64,000 nt of DNA, from contig NZ_QXQA01000015.1 in the NCBI RefSeq assembly GCF_003583765.1, positions 62,001 to 126,000 on the forward strand, in the 5' to 3' direction. The position numbers were made by a program, and so were the translations under genes. Of the stretch, positions 1 to 9,476 are shown piece by piece. This DNA comes from Paenibacillus nanensis. Its GTDB lineage: Bacteria; Bacillota; Bacilli; Paenibacillales; Paenibacillaceae. The notes under the pieces are model-generated. The model had not been told where the DNA came from. It made no database searches and saw nothing but the letters and a program-made list of their open reading frames with translations. Numbering within the stretch: the first letter of the stretch is position 1; every line of letters starts with the position of its first letter.

Positions 1-161
1 ACGCTCACATAGATTTCTTGTGTTATAAATACGAATCCCGCCTTTCCATTCTTTCCGATAAGTTCATTGTAAGCAAAAACTTCCAGAAAAGGTATCACCC
101 ATTTGTAGAGAGCGATATGCAGGGAACTCAACCGGCGGTTGCGAACGAGAAGATCAGCTAG
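1..161 (+). CDS. Possible 3' end of an unknown gene (partial)
   Basis: A reading frame enters from the left edge and stops with TAG at 159-161, giving 52 codons. Its hydrophilic C-terminal sequence looks protein-like, with FLCYKYESRL near the start and NEKIS at the end. It matches no family I recognise. The minus strand is also open across the same stretch, from an ATG at 178 to the edge, but that frame has no ribosome-binding site. The plus frame is preferred because it is co-oriented with the next gene. Low certainty; either or both frames may be chance. Confidence 0.28.
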   Translation, partial: AHIDFLCYKYESRLSILSDKFIVSKNFQKRYHPFVESDMQGTQPAVANEKIS

Positions 162-230
162 GCATCGTGTGATGAACATGAGTATGGTATTATGTTATTA
201 TATGGAATAATTTGGACTGGAGGCATCGCC

Positions 231-587
231 TTGAAGCAACTCAATATGCCGATGCGGCTTATTTTTATCGTTGGTGTTTTTCTAATTGCAGTTTTGGTCG
301 CAGCTGTCGTATGGTATCAGCGCTCCGATCCTTTGGACAACACAGGTATGACAGTTTATACGGATGATAAGGGGGCACACGCTTCAATCGAACCGCAGTT
401 GTCCGGTCAAGAAATTCAGTCCGCTCTGGCGAGTTCTACCCCGCAACGGTCAACACCCATCCATTATGGTATCGTCGTCCGATACGACGAGGAGCCGCTC
501 CAAGAAGTGACGATCCGGTATTCCTATTTAGGCTTTAACAAAATAAAACGCATCACCCAATGGTTCGACTCCCATCATACGCTATAA
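231..587 (+). CDS. Small membrane-anchored protein of unknown function
   Basis: A 118-residue protein with an N-terminal transmembrane helix at about residues 9-28 and a hydrophilic, probably extracytoplasmic domain. No family is recognised. The start is the TTG at 231, because a good ribosome-binding site (CTGGAGG) ends 8 bases upstream. An in-frame ATG at 192 has no such site and would put extra residues ahead of the helix. The gene converges on the SLH-protein gene and the two share a bidirectional terminator at 606-648. Confidence 0.55.
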   Translation: MKQLNMPMRLIFIVGVFLIAVLVAAVVWYQRSDPLDNTGMTVYTDDKGAHASIEPQLSGQEIQSALASSTPQRSTPIHYGIVVRYDEEPLQEVTIRYSYLGFNKIKRITQWFDSHHTL

Positions 588-605
588 TCGCACTCCTCGT
601 ACGGG

Positions 606-648
606 CAAAAAAAGCAGCCACTCCAAAAGGGTGGCTGCTCTCGTTTTT
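606..648. terminator. Bidirectional terminator
   Basis: The arms AGCAGCCAC and GTGGCTGCT (613-621 and 631-639) form a stem flanked by an A-run on the left and a T-run on the right. It can end the small + strand gene and the SLH-protein gene on the minus strand. Confidence 0.8.
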
Positions 649-652
649 CTCC

Positions 653-2734
653 TTAAATGCCGGTGAAAAGAATACTGTAATCCTCATTGCCGTTTTTCGT
701 CTTCCATCCGTTGAAGCCGGCTGCGTCGGTAATGCCCGGCTTGAACGTAAGCACGTAGACTTGCCCAGGCGTCATATCCTTCGACAGCTTCAGCGTCACC
801 TCCGTGACGACCGCTCCCGTGTTGTTCAATTCATCGTGAGAGATGCCGACGGCAGATCCTCCTTGTTCATTTAACACGAAGTATGGCTCATTTACGTTTT
901 TGACCGGTTCGCTGAAGAGGACCTTGATCGTCGAACGGTTAACGACAACGACCTGTTTCGCATAAGGAATCTCATTCGCGGCGACAGTTCCCGCGAATGT
1001 CGTATCATTCGCGCCGTCCTGCGTGAGGAGCGAAGACACGCCGGTTACTCTCGCTGAATACACATGGCCTGGCTGGAATAATGCCGGGTTCGGATCGGTT
1101 CCTGTACGGAATTGGACGGATACGACTTTATTTGCTCCTGATTTGCGAACGGCGTATTTGCTCCAGCCGGACATGGACACGTTCGCTCCGTTGTCTTTCA
1201 GAATAGTGACGACTAGTGAACCAATGTCCGAATCTGTAATGTCTCTGTCGAACGTTACCTCGATGGTGTTCTCATTGACCGCGGCAATACTTTGCAGCTT
1301 AACCGGCAGGACCGGATTCGAAATTCCCCCGAACAAAAGACCCGATTTCGTGTCCATGATGTTGCCTGCCAGATCGGGAATGCCGGAAACAGTCAGGTTG
1401 TAAACCGTTTTGTCCTGCTGTGCGGATGTGCGCAGCGTGACGGTGCGTCCTTCGTTATCCAGGCTCGCGGATAGGACCGATAAGCCAGGGATGCTGTAAC
1501 GCGCGGTCTGTACGGCAATATCCCGATTCACCTTCTCGCTGAATTTGATGGTTAATGAAGCGTCTGCATTCACTTTAAACTCCGATTCGATAATCGTCGG
1601 CTTTGTCGCGTCGTTGCTGCCGATAATGGACAAATCCGATCGGGTGTCCATCACATTGCCGGCAAGATCCTTAATGTTCTTGACGGTCAACCAATACCGG
1701 GTATTGTCCGACTGGTTCGAAGTGGTGATCGTAACCTGTCTCTTATCCGAGGAGAGCTGCACAGACGTTAATTTGAGCCCTCCAGAGAACGAATAGTTCG
1801 ACGGATTCGTAGCTGTCCCGTTATCTACCGGCTCGGAGAACGTCAACGTATAGACGCGGGCCGTGATCCGGTCGAACGCGGTTATCGTCGGCTTCGTCAT
1901 ATCCGATTTGGTCGATGTGTACGTCCAGACGCTGCCGTCGATCGTTAAATAGTGGGTACGGTTCTCTAACTGATAACCAGTCGTGAGCAATACCGACATT
2001 CCGTCTGCGCTAACCGTCGAATAAAGAATAGGAACGGCATTGCCGAGATCGTCGCGAAGCGAGAAGCGATTAACATCCGCCGAGCCTGCTTTTGCCTTCA
2101 GGTTGACCCTTACCGTCTGGACGTTCAGTCCTTCGACCGATCTCACGTCTAGCGCGGTGCCAGAACCTATATAGACCGCGTATATCGCTTCTACGAGCAC
2201 GCCTCGAGTTGCTTTGACCGTGTAATCGCTCATAGGCGCGATCCAGCCTTTGACGAGTGCGGTAGCGACCGCCCCCTTCGCCCAGGCCGATACCTTGCCT
2301 TGGAAGCTGATGTTCGTGTTCGGCGTGCCGTTATTAACCTTCAGCAGCACGACGGCCAGCTCCTCGACCTTTACCGGAGCGGTCGGCTCGAACCGGTTAT
2401 TCCCTTTGCCTTCCATAATGCCCGCGTTCCGCACCGCTTGGACCGCCGTAAATGACCAACGGTTCTTAAGCACGTCTGAAAAGCGAGGAGTCGAATTGGA
2501 AGAAGGCAATTCTAAAAGCCTGTAAAGCACGGCTGCGAATTGTTCGCGGGACATGGATTCGTGCAGACGGGATGACCCGTCCTCGAAGCCGGTCATAATG
2601 CCGTGCTGCTTCAGAATTTGGAACTTCTCCTCCGTCGTTAGCGTCGCCGCACCCGCGGACGGGACGGCGAGTCCAAGCAGCAACGTAAACGCGAGTAAGG
2701 CAAGAGCGATTTTTCTGAAAGCGGTTTTCTTCAT
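653..2734 (-). CDS. SLH-domain surface protein with Ig-like repeats
   Basis: An exported 693-residue protein. Residues 1-30 form a signal peptide ending in PSAGAA. About residues 31-190 hold three SLH repeats, recognisable by phrases such as GIMTGF, MSREQFAAVLYRLL and GIMEGKGNNRFEP; SLH repeats bind pyruvylated secondary cell-wall polymer. The remainder is five or so beta-sandwich repeats of the bacterial Ig-like (Big_5/SbsA) type, each carrying a phrase like LTFSEPV, IKFSEKV or VLFSEPV. No catalytic module is visible, so a structural or adhesive surface role is inferred. The start is the ATG at 2734, behind GGGAGGA at 11 bases; a longer frame begins at 2809 but places the signal peptide internally. 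Confidence 0.85.
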   Translation of the reverse strand: MKKTAFRKIALALLAFTLLLGLAVPSAGAATLTTEEKFQILKQHGIMTGFEDGSSRLHESMSREQFAAVLYRLLELPSSNSTPRFSDVLKNRWSFTAVQAVRNAGIMEGKGNNRFEPTAPVKVEELAVVLLKVNNGTPNTNISFQGKVSAWAKGAVATALVKGWIAPMSDYTVKATRGVLVEAIYAVYIGSGTALDVRSVEGLNVQTVRVNLKAKAGSADVNRFSLRDDLGNAVPILYSTVSADGMSVLLTTGYQLENRTHYLTIDGSVWTYTSTKSDMTKPTITAFDRITARVYTLTFSEPVDNGTATNPSNYSFSGGLKLTSVQLSSDKRQVTITTSNQSDNTRYWLTVKNIKDLAGNVMDTRSDLSIIGSNDATKPTIIESEFKVNADASLTIKFSEKVNRDIAVQTARYSIPGLSVLSASLDNEGRTVTLRTSAQQDKTVYNLTVSGIPDLAGNIMDTKSGLLFGGISNPVLPVKLQSIAAVNENTIEVTFDRDITDSDIGSLVVTILKDNGANVSMSGWSKYAVRKSGANKVVSVQFRTGTDPNPALFQPGHVYSARVTGVSSLLTQDGANDTTFAGTVAANEIPYAKQVVVVNRSTIKVLFSEPVKNVNEPYFVLNEQGGSAVGISHDELNNTGAVVTEVTLKLSKDMTPGQVYVLTFKPGITDAAGFNGWKTKNGNEDYSILFTGI

Positions 2735-2908
2735 GTTTGCCCAGTCCTCCCAAGGGATTTCTGCCGGCACCGCGGATATGACCGTAAGTACGCGGGCCAG
2801 CGAATTCACCTATATAACGCAGCCATGAAGGAAAATGTTTCTGTCGATGAATGTCCTTTCCAAAACTAGTCATAAATCGCGAAAACTTCCGTTATTTTGC
2901 TATGTTTT

Positions 2909-4483
2909 TTAACGAATAATCGCAAGCCCATTCAGTTTCGCGCTGTAGAGCAGCAGCTCCTTATCTGACGTGAAAATACGGGAAATCGGCTCTTCAACTT
3001 TTAACCGTAACCGGCCTGAGCCATCCAACAGAATGACGTTATCGCTCCCGCTAATCCGGCATATCAGCTTGTTATTCGATACCTGAACGCCAGTAATCGG
3101 CGAAGCCCATACAAGCGTGTCTTCCCCGTTCAAATCAATCTTGTACAGTTCAAACTGGTTTGCATTTTTTTCCGTTGTGTAAAAGAGATTTCCGTCTACT
3201 AGACCAAACCAAGCTGCGGCGTTGTCGGACAGCTTTCTTTCCTTCGTTCCGTCCAGGTTTGACGAATATAAAGCTTTGTCCCTATCTTTCACGTAGTAGA
3301 GCCTATTCTCGGCAACCTGGAAAAAGCTAACGCCAGAGCTCACGATCTTCTCCGTTTTATTGGTTTTTAGGTTAATTCTATAAATGCTATTCGCATCGGC
3401 TTCATTACGTGAAGCCAGCACATACGCATCGTTACCGTTGACAGCGATGTAGGAGGTGTCGCCGCCTGCTAGCGACCAGCTGCTGCCGCTGCGCGTAACC
3501 GCATACATTAAATCGGAATCCCCGACTTTCTTCTGTTCCCCTTGCAAGGATAAATATAAGTTGCCGCCTTCAAAAGCGGATGAGCCGAGACGGACGATCA
3601 ACGTGCCGTAAGGCGTTTCACGAAAATCCAAATATCCATCATGCAGAAGCTCCGCTTTACCGTTGTCGTTTATTTTTACGTACTGGTCAGAGCCCGACAC
3701 GCCTCCGCCTAGATGATAACGAAACCACAGCGCGTTATCGCGGACTTGGAAGGTTACTTTCACCGGATTCCATGCTTCATCGGAACCTTCGAGGCTATAA
3801 GAATAAATCTCCTCCTTGGCAGAAGGCTGATTGATGGGAGCACGGTAAATATGGTTCTTCGTACCTGTCATTTGAACGAAATAATAATACCCGTTAAAAA
3901 CGGCGATATCGTTATCGACTGCATACGCGGGCAGGCCTGCCGGCTGCAGCTGCGGATTATGAGACGTAATGCTCAGCCCGCTTGCGGCATCCCACTTGTA
4001 GTCCCAACCAAATTCGTCATGCGCGAATCGCCAGGTCAGCGGAAAATAGGTAACGTTCCGGAAGGTCAATAAAGGATATTTTTCCTTTGTATTGTTTATC
4101 GCCTTGCCATTGACCGTGATGACCGATGCGGCAATATTCGCGTTATAAGCACTCGCGTTGCTTTTACTCGTCTTGTAAGGCGCATACGATGTAGATACCG
4201 GGCTTTGCTTTATGTTTAGGCCGGATTCTTGCGTCCAGGTCGCCTCAAGCCCTAGCAATCTCGTATCGTCCCATGTCATTGGAAAGTATGTGATACCGCG
4301 GTAAACCAACAAGGGGTATTGACGGTACTGATTTTCGACCGTATGCCCGTTCAGCTTTACGTCAAATGTCGGCAGCGTAACCTTTACATTGGAGTCAGCA
4401 GCCTTTATTGGTCCCGCAGGCACCAGTAAACTTATGCAAATAGAAATCAAAAAAGCACGGCTTATCCATCTTTTTCTCATCAT
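2909..4483 (-). CDS. Exported protein with duplicated N-terminal motif and DUF5050-like propeller
   Basis: A 524-residue protein with a signal peptide (about 1-28). Two related segments follow, at about 54-92 and 132-172, each with the pattern YPLL-(V/T)-(Y/F)-R-x-(I/V)-TYFP-(M/L)-TW. This resembles stalk or copper-amine-oxidase-N-like modules. The rest reads as short repeats such as YYVKDRDKALYSSNLDGT and LYKIDLNGED, typical of DUF5050 beta-propeller proteins of Paenibacillus. Function is unknown. ATG at 4483 is chosen for AGGAGG 8 bases upstream. It lies just downstream of the Lrp-type gene on the same strand. Confidence 0.72.
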   Translation of the reverse strand: MMRKRWISRAFLISICISLLVPAGPIKAADSNVKVTLPTFDVKLNGHTVENQYRQYPLLVYRGITYFPMTWDDTRLLGLEATWTQESGLNIKQSPVSTSYAPYKTSKSNASAYNANIAASVITVNGKAINNTKEKYPLLTFRNVTYFPLTWRFAHDEFGWDYKWDAASGLSITSHNPQLQPAGLPAYAVDNDIAVFNGYYYFVQMTGTKNHIYRAPINQPSAKEEIYSYSLEGSDEAWNPVKVTFQVRDNALWFRYHLGGGVSGSDQYVKINDNGKAELLHDGYLDFRETPYGTLIVRLGSSAFEGGNLYLSLQGEQKKVGDSDLMYAVTRSGSSWSLAGGDTSYIAVNGNDAYVLASRNEADANSIYRINLKTNKTEKIVSSGVSFFQVAENRLYYVKDRDKALYSSNLDGTKERKLSDNAAAWFGLVDGNLFYTTEKNANQFELYKIDLNGEDTLVWASPITGVQVSNNKLICRISGSDNVILLDGSGRLRLKVEEPISRIFTSDKELLLYSAKLNGLAIIR

Positions 4484-4545
4484 GCGCGGCACCTCCTTTT
4501 TCTTACTCAAACGCCAATAGCAGGAAGAAAGTTGCATGTATTCAT

Positions 4546-4974
4546 TTAAGGAATCAGAAGATCCTGCTTAATCGGCGATGAGAGGACAATCAGTGTCGTC
4601 GAGTCGCCATAAGCGCCTAGCTTGTTAATCGCGAGCTCTAGTGACTGCAGAGATTCCGTAACAATCTTGACGAGGAAATTATATTGATGTCCGCTGATCC
4701 GATGCAGCTCTATCACATCCTTTGCCTCTCGGCAGTATTCAACAAATGAATCACAGTTTTTGGTATAGAACAGAACAAACGCGGAGATTGATTTGTTTAT
4801 TTTTTCCGGCGAGATGACGGCGCGATAGTGGTCGATAATGCCTTTCTCTTCCAAGCGCCGCACTCTTTCGGTTACGGCGGGCTGCGACAAGGAGACCGTT
4901 CTGCCTAAGTCTGTCATTGAGATTCGGCCTTGCTCCTGCAGCGCCACCAATATTTGTTTGTCTAATTCGTCCAT
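4546..4974 (-). CDS. Lrp/AsnC-family transcriptional regulator
   Basis: 142 residues. The N-terminal 60 residues form the winged helix of Lrp/AsnC proteins (LDKQILVALQEQGRISM, then SLSQPAVTERVRRLEEKGII). The C-terminal part is the RAM effector-binding domain (HRISGHQYNFLVKI). Members sense amino acids or related small molecules as oligomers. The start ATG at 4974 follows AAAGGAGG at 8 bases; a second ATG four bases upstream is in another frame. The gene is divergent from the Old Yellow Enzyme gene, about 155 bases away, which is the likeliest target (inference). Confidence 0.92.
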   Translation of the reverse strand: MDELDKQILVALQEQGRISMTDLGRTVSLSQPAVTERVRRLEEKGIIDHYRAVISPEKINKSISAFVLFYTKNCDSFVEYCREAKDVIELHRISGHQYNFLVKIVTESLQSLELAINKLGAYGDSTTLIVLSSPIKQDLLIP

Positions 4975-5129
4975 TCATACACCCTCCTTTATTTTTAAGT
5001 TACATCCCACGAAATAAATAGGTTTTTAAGCCATCTTGCCAGATTAACCTTGTATCTTCTATGGTTCTTCCTTTCCTCATTATATAAAATTAAACCAAGA
5101 AAATAGATAAAGTCAAAGGATGATGTACG

Positions 5130-6182
5130 ATGAAGACGAACGAGTTGCTGCAGCCTGTGCGTATTGGAAACTGGCAGCTTCGGAACCGGATTGTGATGGC
5201 GCCTATGACCCGCGGATTTGCGGATGATGCCAAGGGGACAGTGGGCGAAGAGGTTGTCGCGTATTATCGCCGGCGCGCGAAGGATGGAATCGGGCTGATC
5301 ATCACGGAAGGAATAACCCCAACTTTCCGCGGAAAAGGAACTTACGGAGTGCCTGGAATCTATGCGAAGGAGCAGGTAAACGCATGGCGGAAAGTGACAG
5401 ATGCGGTACATGAACATAACGGCACGATTATTGCGCAGCTGTGGCATGTCGGCAGACTGACCCATCCTGATTTAATCGGCGGCGCAGCCCCCCATGCACC
5501 TTCAGCATTGCAAGCCGAGGGGCTGGTTCATCGGCTTCGCAAGCCCTATGCCATCCCTGTGGCGATGACAATCGATGAGATTCGAGAGGTTGTGCTTCAG
5601 TTTCGGCAAGCGGCAAGGAATGCAATGGAAGCGGGGTTCGACGGCGTCGAAATTCATGGCGCGCATGGCTACTTAATCGACCAGTTCGCTGCCGAGGTCA
5701 CAAATCTCCGAACCGACCGTTATGGCGGAGACCGTAAAGGCCGTTTGACGCTTCTGAAGGAAGTGCTCGCAGCCGTTGGCGATGCCGCGGGTATGGACCG
5801 TGTTGTTGTACGCTTCTCCGAGCTTAAAGATGACCAGCCGTCCTACCGTTGGCCGGATCCCGAAGAGGACGTCGCGGCGTACCTCGAAATGTTCCGCGGG
5901 GCAGGTCTGCGCATCCTCCACCCTTCGACTAACACGTTTGCAGAGCCGTTGTCGAACGGTCTAACGCTGCACGAGCTTGTGCGCAAACGCTGGGACGGGA
6001 CCGTGATTGGCGTTGGCGGTTTATCGGCCGATTCGGCTGCGGATGCCATTCGCTCGGGCGTAATTGATTTGGCCGCTTTCGGTCGTCCGCTGCTGGCCAA
6101 TGCAGATTTTGTGCATCGAATTCGAAACGGACAGCCGCTTATCCCCTATAACTCGAATATTCATTTAAAAAATCTGCTATAA
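5130..6182 (+). CDS. Old Yellow Enzyme-type NADH:flavin oxidoreductase
   Basis: A 350-residue FMN-binding TIM barrel of the Old Yellow Enzyme/YqjM family, which reduces activated C=C bonds using NAD(P)H. Visible signatures are MAPMTR (24-29), QLWHVGR (103-109), the substrate-binding His pair in EIHGAHGYL (H176, H179), and the C-terminal phosphate-binding loop GVGGL with AAFGRPLLAN. Full length; single-domain form without the 2,4-dienoyl-CoA reductase extension. The ribosome-binding site AAAGGA precedes the ATG. It is transcribed away from an Lrp-type regulator. The physiological substrate cannot be read from sequence. Confidence 0.9.
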   Translation: MKTNELLQPVRIGNWQLRNRIVMAPMTRGFADDAKGTVGEEVVAYYRRRAKDGIGLIITEGITPTFRGKGTYGVPGIYAKEQVNAWRKVTDAVHEHNGTIIAQLWHVGRLTHPDLIGGAAPHAPSALQAEGLVHRLRKPYAIPVAMTIDEIREVVLQFRQAARNAMEAGFDGVEIHGAHGYLIDQFAAEVTNLRTDRYGGDRKGRLTLLKEVLAAVGDAAGMDRVVVRFSELKDDQPSYRWPDPEEDVAAYLEMFRGAGLRILHPSTNTFAEPLSNGLTLHELVRKRWDGTVIGVGGLSADSAADAIRSGVIDLAAFGRPLLANADFVHRIRNGQPLIPYNSNIHLKNLL

Positions 6183-6210
6183 GCCGATATTCCCTATCCG
6201 GGTATTCGAA

Positions 6211-6250
6211 TAAAAAATAAGGCCGCTGCTAAGCGGCCTTCCCTTAAAAT
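6211..6250 (+). terminator. Hairpin after the oxidoreductase gene
   Basis: Nine-base arms AAGGCCGCT and AGCGGCCTT (6219-6227, 6232-6240) around a four-base loop. The T-run on the plus side is poor, while the A-run on the left would serve the minus strand, so it may act for both converging genes. Confidence 0.55.
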
Positions 6251-6284
6251 ATGTCCATCGTTTATGCAGCTGCATGTAATCCGC

Positions 6285-7685
6285 CTATTGCTGCTTGGAG
6301 CCAAAAATTTCCTCGATTCGTTTATAAGCCTCTTCGAACTCTAGATCTTGCAGTTCAAAGAGCTCATCGCTGACTCTTTCATATTCGTCCATCTCATGAT
6401 CTCTTAACTGCCCGTAATAATCGAGCATGACGTCTCTTTGGTCCCCGTTAATCTTGTCAGCGCCTGACAAAAAGTTGATGGAATCCAAATATGCTCCGTA
6501 GGAAACGTTCATCTTATCGGTAAATTCGTCTCGCCAATCGATGATTTGATCAAAATGATCGCCTCTCGTTTCCAAGGCTTTTCCTCTGCTTTCCAAATAC
6601 CAATTGTGCCATTTCAACGCTTCCTCGCGGCTTTGTTCGAACTGCGCCTTCAGCTCATCCTGATTATTGACGTCTGTATAGGTTCCGCCCGCCGCTTCTG
6701 CTACTTCCTTCAGCTGCTTCTGCCCTTCATCGTCGACATCGAACCCGATAATGTTGACAATCGGATTCACATCGGATTGCTTCAGCAGCTCCGCCGACCT
6801 CACCGGATCGCCTCCGCATGTTTCAATGCCGTCGCTTACGATATATAGAATATTGCGGTTGTTGTCGCCCTCGAATTCGGATAAATCCGAATTGGCAAGC
6901 TCAATCGCTTTGCTGAGCGGCGTCCATCCCGCCGGCTTGAAGCTGTCTAAAGCGTCGTCGAGCTCCGGCCTGTCGTACGGCTTCACCTCGTAAACCAGTT
7001 CGTTGGCCGCGCAGGACAGCTCACGGTCTTTATTCGAGCCGGTTCCTTTATGGCCATATACGCGAAGACCGACATTTGCGCCTTCCGGCAATGAGGAAAG
7101 AAATGCAGCGATCGCCTCTTTAGCCAGCTCCATCCGGGTTTGCCCGTCAATTGTCTCCGCCATGCTGCCGCTTGCATCCAGCACAATTTCTACATTATAA
7201 GCGTCCTTCTGAAGCTCGGGCGTAATTGGATCTGCGCCGTCCGGGAGCGACTTATCGTATTCGACGGAGATATCCCGCGGGTCGGGAAGATCAGGCTTGA
7301 ATAAGCTGTATATATAAGTAAAATAGAGCTCCACATCCCTAGTGCTTGCATCTACAGGCAAAACAGGAAGCTCCGCCAAAAACGCTTCTACCTCAGCATT
7401 CCCTTCCACTTCCTCGATCCCTTTAAAACGTCCCACCGGATATTCGATAAATTCGGTAATTGTTGACGGTATAGGCGGCAATTTCTCCCACTCAGCGAGG
7501 AAAGATTCCAGCTGATCAGGCTCTTGCAGCTGTTTGTCCTCGTTTGCTGATGACAACTGCTCAGGCGTTGGCGATTCTGAAATCGTGGGTTTTTCTGCAT
7601 CCGGCTCATCATTTTTGGAGCAGCCTGCAATGAGCATCGCACCAATAAGGCATGCGGCAACTATGACTTTACTTACGCTGTACAA
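6285..7685 (-). CDS. VWA-domain lipoprotein
   Basis: 466 residues. The N-terminus is a lipoprotein signal peptide with lipobox LIAGC (Cys22), followed by an acidic linker. A von Willebrand factor A domain occupies about 160-360. Its metal-ion site is complete: DASGS (DxSxS), the Thr in GWTPLS and the Asp in SDGIETCGG. The C-terminal 100 residues are charged and helical. VWA lipoproteins bind protein partners at the outer face of the membrane; the partner is unknown. Translation starts at TTG 7685, with GGAAGGGG eight bases upstream. It looks monocistronic. Confidence 0.85.
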   Translation of the reverse strand: MYSVSKVIVAACLIGAMLIAGCSKNDEPDAEKPTISESPTPEQLSSANEDKQLQEPDQLESFLAEWEKLPPIPSTITEFIEYPVGRFKGIEEVEGNAEVEAFLAELPVLPVDASTRDVELYFTYIYSLFKPDLPDPRDISVEYDKSLPDGADPITPELQKDAYNVEIVLDASGSMAETIDGQTRMELAKEAIAAFLSSLPEGANVGLRVYGHKGTGSNKDRELSCAANELVYEVKPYDRPELDDALDSFKPAGWTPLSKAIELANSDLSEFEGDNNRNILYIVSDGIETCGGDPVRSAELLKQSDVNPIVNIIGFDVDDEGQKQLKEVAEAAGGTYTDVNNQDELKAQFEQSREEALKWHNWYLESRGKALETRGDHFDQIIDWRDEFTDKMNVSYGAYLDSINFLSGADKINGDQRDVMLDYYGQLRDHEMDEYERVSDELFELQDLEFEEAYKRIEEIFGSKQQ

Positions 7686-7784
7686 AACAATAATCCCCTT
7701 CCAAAATGGAGTGTAACAGCCATTATCGTAACACGGCCCAAATATGGAAGGATAGGGAAATAAGTCCCGTTAACCATTTTCTTC

Positions 7785-9440
7785 CTAATCCGTCTTAAGT
7801 CCTGCCTCTTCTCCTTCGATTGCATTTCGAATATCGTAGTCGTTCAAATCAAAATCAGGTTCCATGCCAAGCGCCAGCTTGGCTAATTGGCAGCCGATGA
7901 AAGGGCCCGTCGTTAAGCCGCTCGCTCCAAGACCGTTGGCAGAGTAGAGTCCCTCCCATCCCGGAAATTGGCCGATTACCGGCAAGTATCCAGGTGTATG
8001 GGGACGGAATCCGACTCTAACCTCTCGGAATGAGGCGTTCTTCAAGCCAGGCGCAGCCATCATCCCTTTATTCAAAATTTCCTGCATGCCGCCCGCAGTT
8101 ATTCGAGTATCATAGCCGTCTATATCATCTTCATGAGTTGCTCCGATTACGATCCTCCAGTCTTCAAACGCAAGCAAATATTGATCGGATGGCGGCATAA
8201 CGACCGGCCAGCTGCCAGTCTCGTACTGATCTGCAGCCTGTACATGCATAATTTGCGCTTTCTGATAACCAACCTTGAACGCAATGCCCAAAGGCTGAAG
8301 AAGCTGCCGGGCCCAAGCGCCTGCGCACACGATAACCGCGTCTGCTTTGAAAAACTCGCCTCCGGCAGCAGCCCCAATGACTCGGTGCGATTCATAACGT
8401 ATTTCAGCATCCCCGCGAATGAATGCAGCCCCGTGCCTTTGCGCGGACCGAACGAGAGCATCGCGCAGCGCTCGGCCGTCGACGCGGGCGGCGCCGCTTA
8501 TATGTACGGAATGATGGCCATCTGCGAGCAAAGGAAACCGCGCGATCGTTTCTTGCGGATCTAGGCGGGTGATCTCGCCGATTTCCGGTGCATCCGGTTT
8601 GCGCTGCTGCGCCCGCTCTTCAAGCTTGGCGATTTTCGCCATATCCTCATGTATGCTAAGAGCTCCTACCTTGGCATAGCCTGTTTCGGTTTCGCCTTCC
8701 TTTGTAAGCTCCTCGATTAATCCAGGGTAAAAGCTTGCGCCGGCCTTCGCTAACCGGTACCAGGCCTTATTCCGCCTCTGCGACAACCAAGGACAAATAA
8801 TGCCTGCTGCGGCATCGGTCGCCTGTCCCTGGTCCTGTCGGTCTATGATTAGGACTTTCGCCCCCATTTTCGCCAGCTGGTATGCCGTAGACGCACCCAA
8901 GATACCGGCGCCTATGACAATGACGCTTTTTACGCTTGACGCTGAAACGTCTTTCTCCATGATGTAATCATCCATGACGAACCCGTTCCCGATTTCTGCG
9001 ATTTGTTCCCGTACGATCCGAAAGCCCTTCTTACTATAAACGGCAATGCTGGATTCATTATGCCGATTGACCGTCAGCCAGATATGGGAAAGACTCCGTT
9101 TTTTGCACAGCTCCTCCAGGAAGTCCATCGCTTTACTCGCATAACCTCGGCCCCTGTGCTCTTTCAAGATATAGAACTTGCTGAGAAAGAGCTTCCCTGC
9201 TTCTTGTTTAACCGCTAAATAACCGACTGTAGAGCGATCGAGCCGAATAAAAAAATATTCATACCCTTGCGCTTGAATGTGATCCGTTATCGCTGAAGAC
9301 GATTGAAAATTGCCAACCATATAATGGATCTGTTCGTCCGAAATGATGGATACATAATATTCGCGCCAGATGGCCGACGCCAATCGTGCGACCTCTTCGA
9401 TCTCTTCTGCGGTATTCACGCGTGGAAATAGTAGCTTAAT
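7785..9440 (-). CDS. GNAT acetyltransferase fused to FAD-dependent amino-acid oxidase-like protein (apparent ATT start)
   Basis: A two-domain protein. About residues 1-155 are a GNAT N-acetyltransferase (acetyl-CoA loop EHRGRGYASKAM; NRHNESSIAVYSKKGF). About 170-540 are a DadA/glycine-oxidase-like FAD enzyme with the Rossmann motif VIVIGAGILGAS, the FAD ribose acidic end LIIDR, and a C-terminal GLGASGLTTGP. Such oxidases deaminate amino acids; joining to an acetyltransferase is unusual. The strong site AAAGGAGG (9450-9457) lies 34 bases before the first standard start, GTG 9419, but 9 bases before an in-frame ATT at 9438-9440. The seven extra residues (KLLFPR after the start) continue the acetyltransferase fold naturally, so ATT initiation is proposed; otherwise use GTG 9419. 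Confidence 0.82.
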   Translation of the reverse strand: MKLLFPRVNTAEEIEEVARLASAIWREYYVSIISDEQIHYMVGNFQSSSAITDHIQAQGYEYFFIRLDRSTVGYLAVKQEAGKLFLSKFYILKEHRGRGYASKAMDFLEELCKKRSLSHIWLTVNRHNESSIAVYSKKGFRIVREQIAEIGNGFVMDDYIMEKDVSASSVKSVIVIGAGILGASTAYQLAKMGAKVLIIDRQDQGQATDAAAGIICPWLSQRRNKAWYRLAKAGASFYPGLIEELTKEGETETGYAKVGALSIHEDMAKIAKLEERAQQRKPDAPEIGEITRLDPQETIARFPLLADGHHSVHISGAARVDGRALRDALVRSAQRHGAAFIRGDAEIRYESHRVIGAAAGGEFFKADAVIVCAGAWARQLLQPLGIAFKVGYQKAQIMHVQAADQYETGSWPVVMPPSDQYLLAFEDWRIVIGATHEDDIDGYDTRITAGGMQEILNKGMMAAPGLKNASFREVRVGFRPHTPGYLPVIGQFPGWEGLYSANGLGASGLTTGPFIGCQLAKLALGMEPDFDLNDYDIRNAIEGEEAGLKTD

Positions 9441-9476
9441 GGCTTGTCCCCTCCTTTTCTCCGTCTAGCCGCCCCT

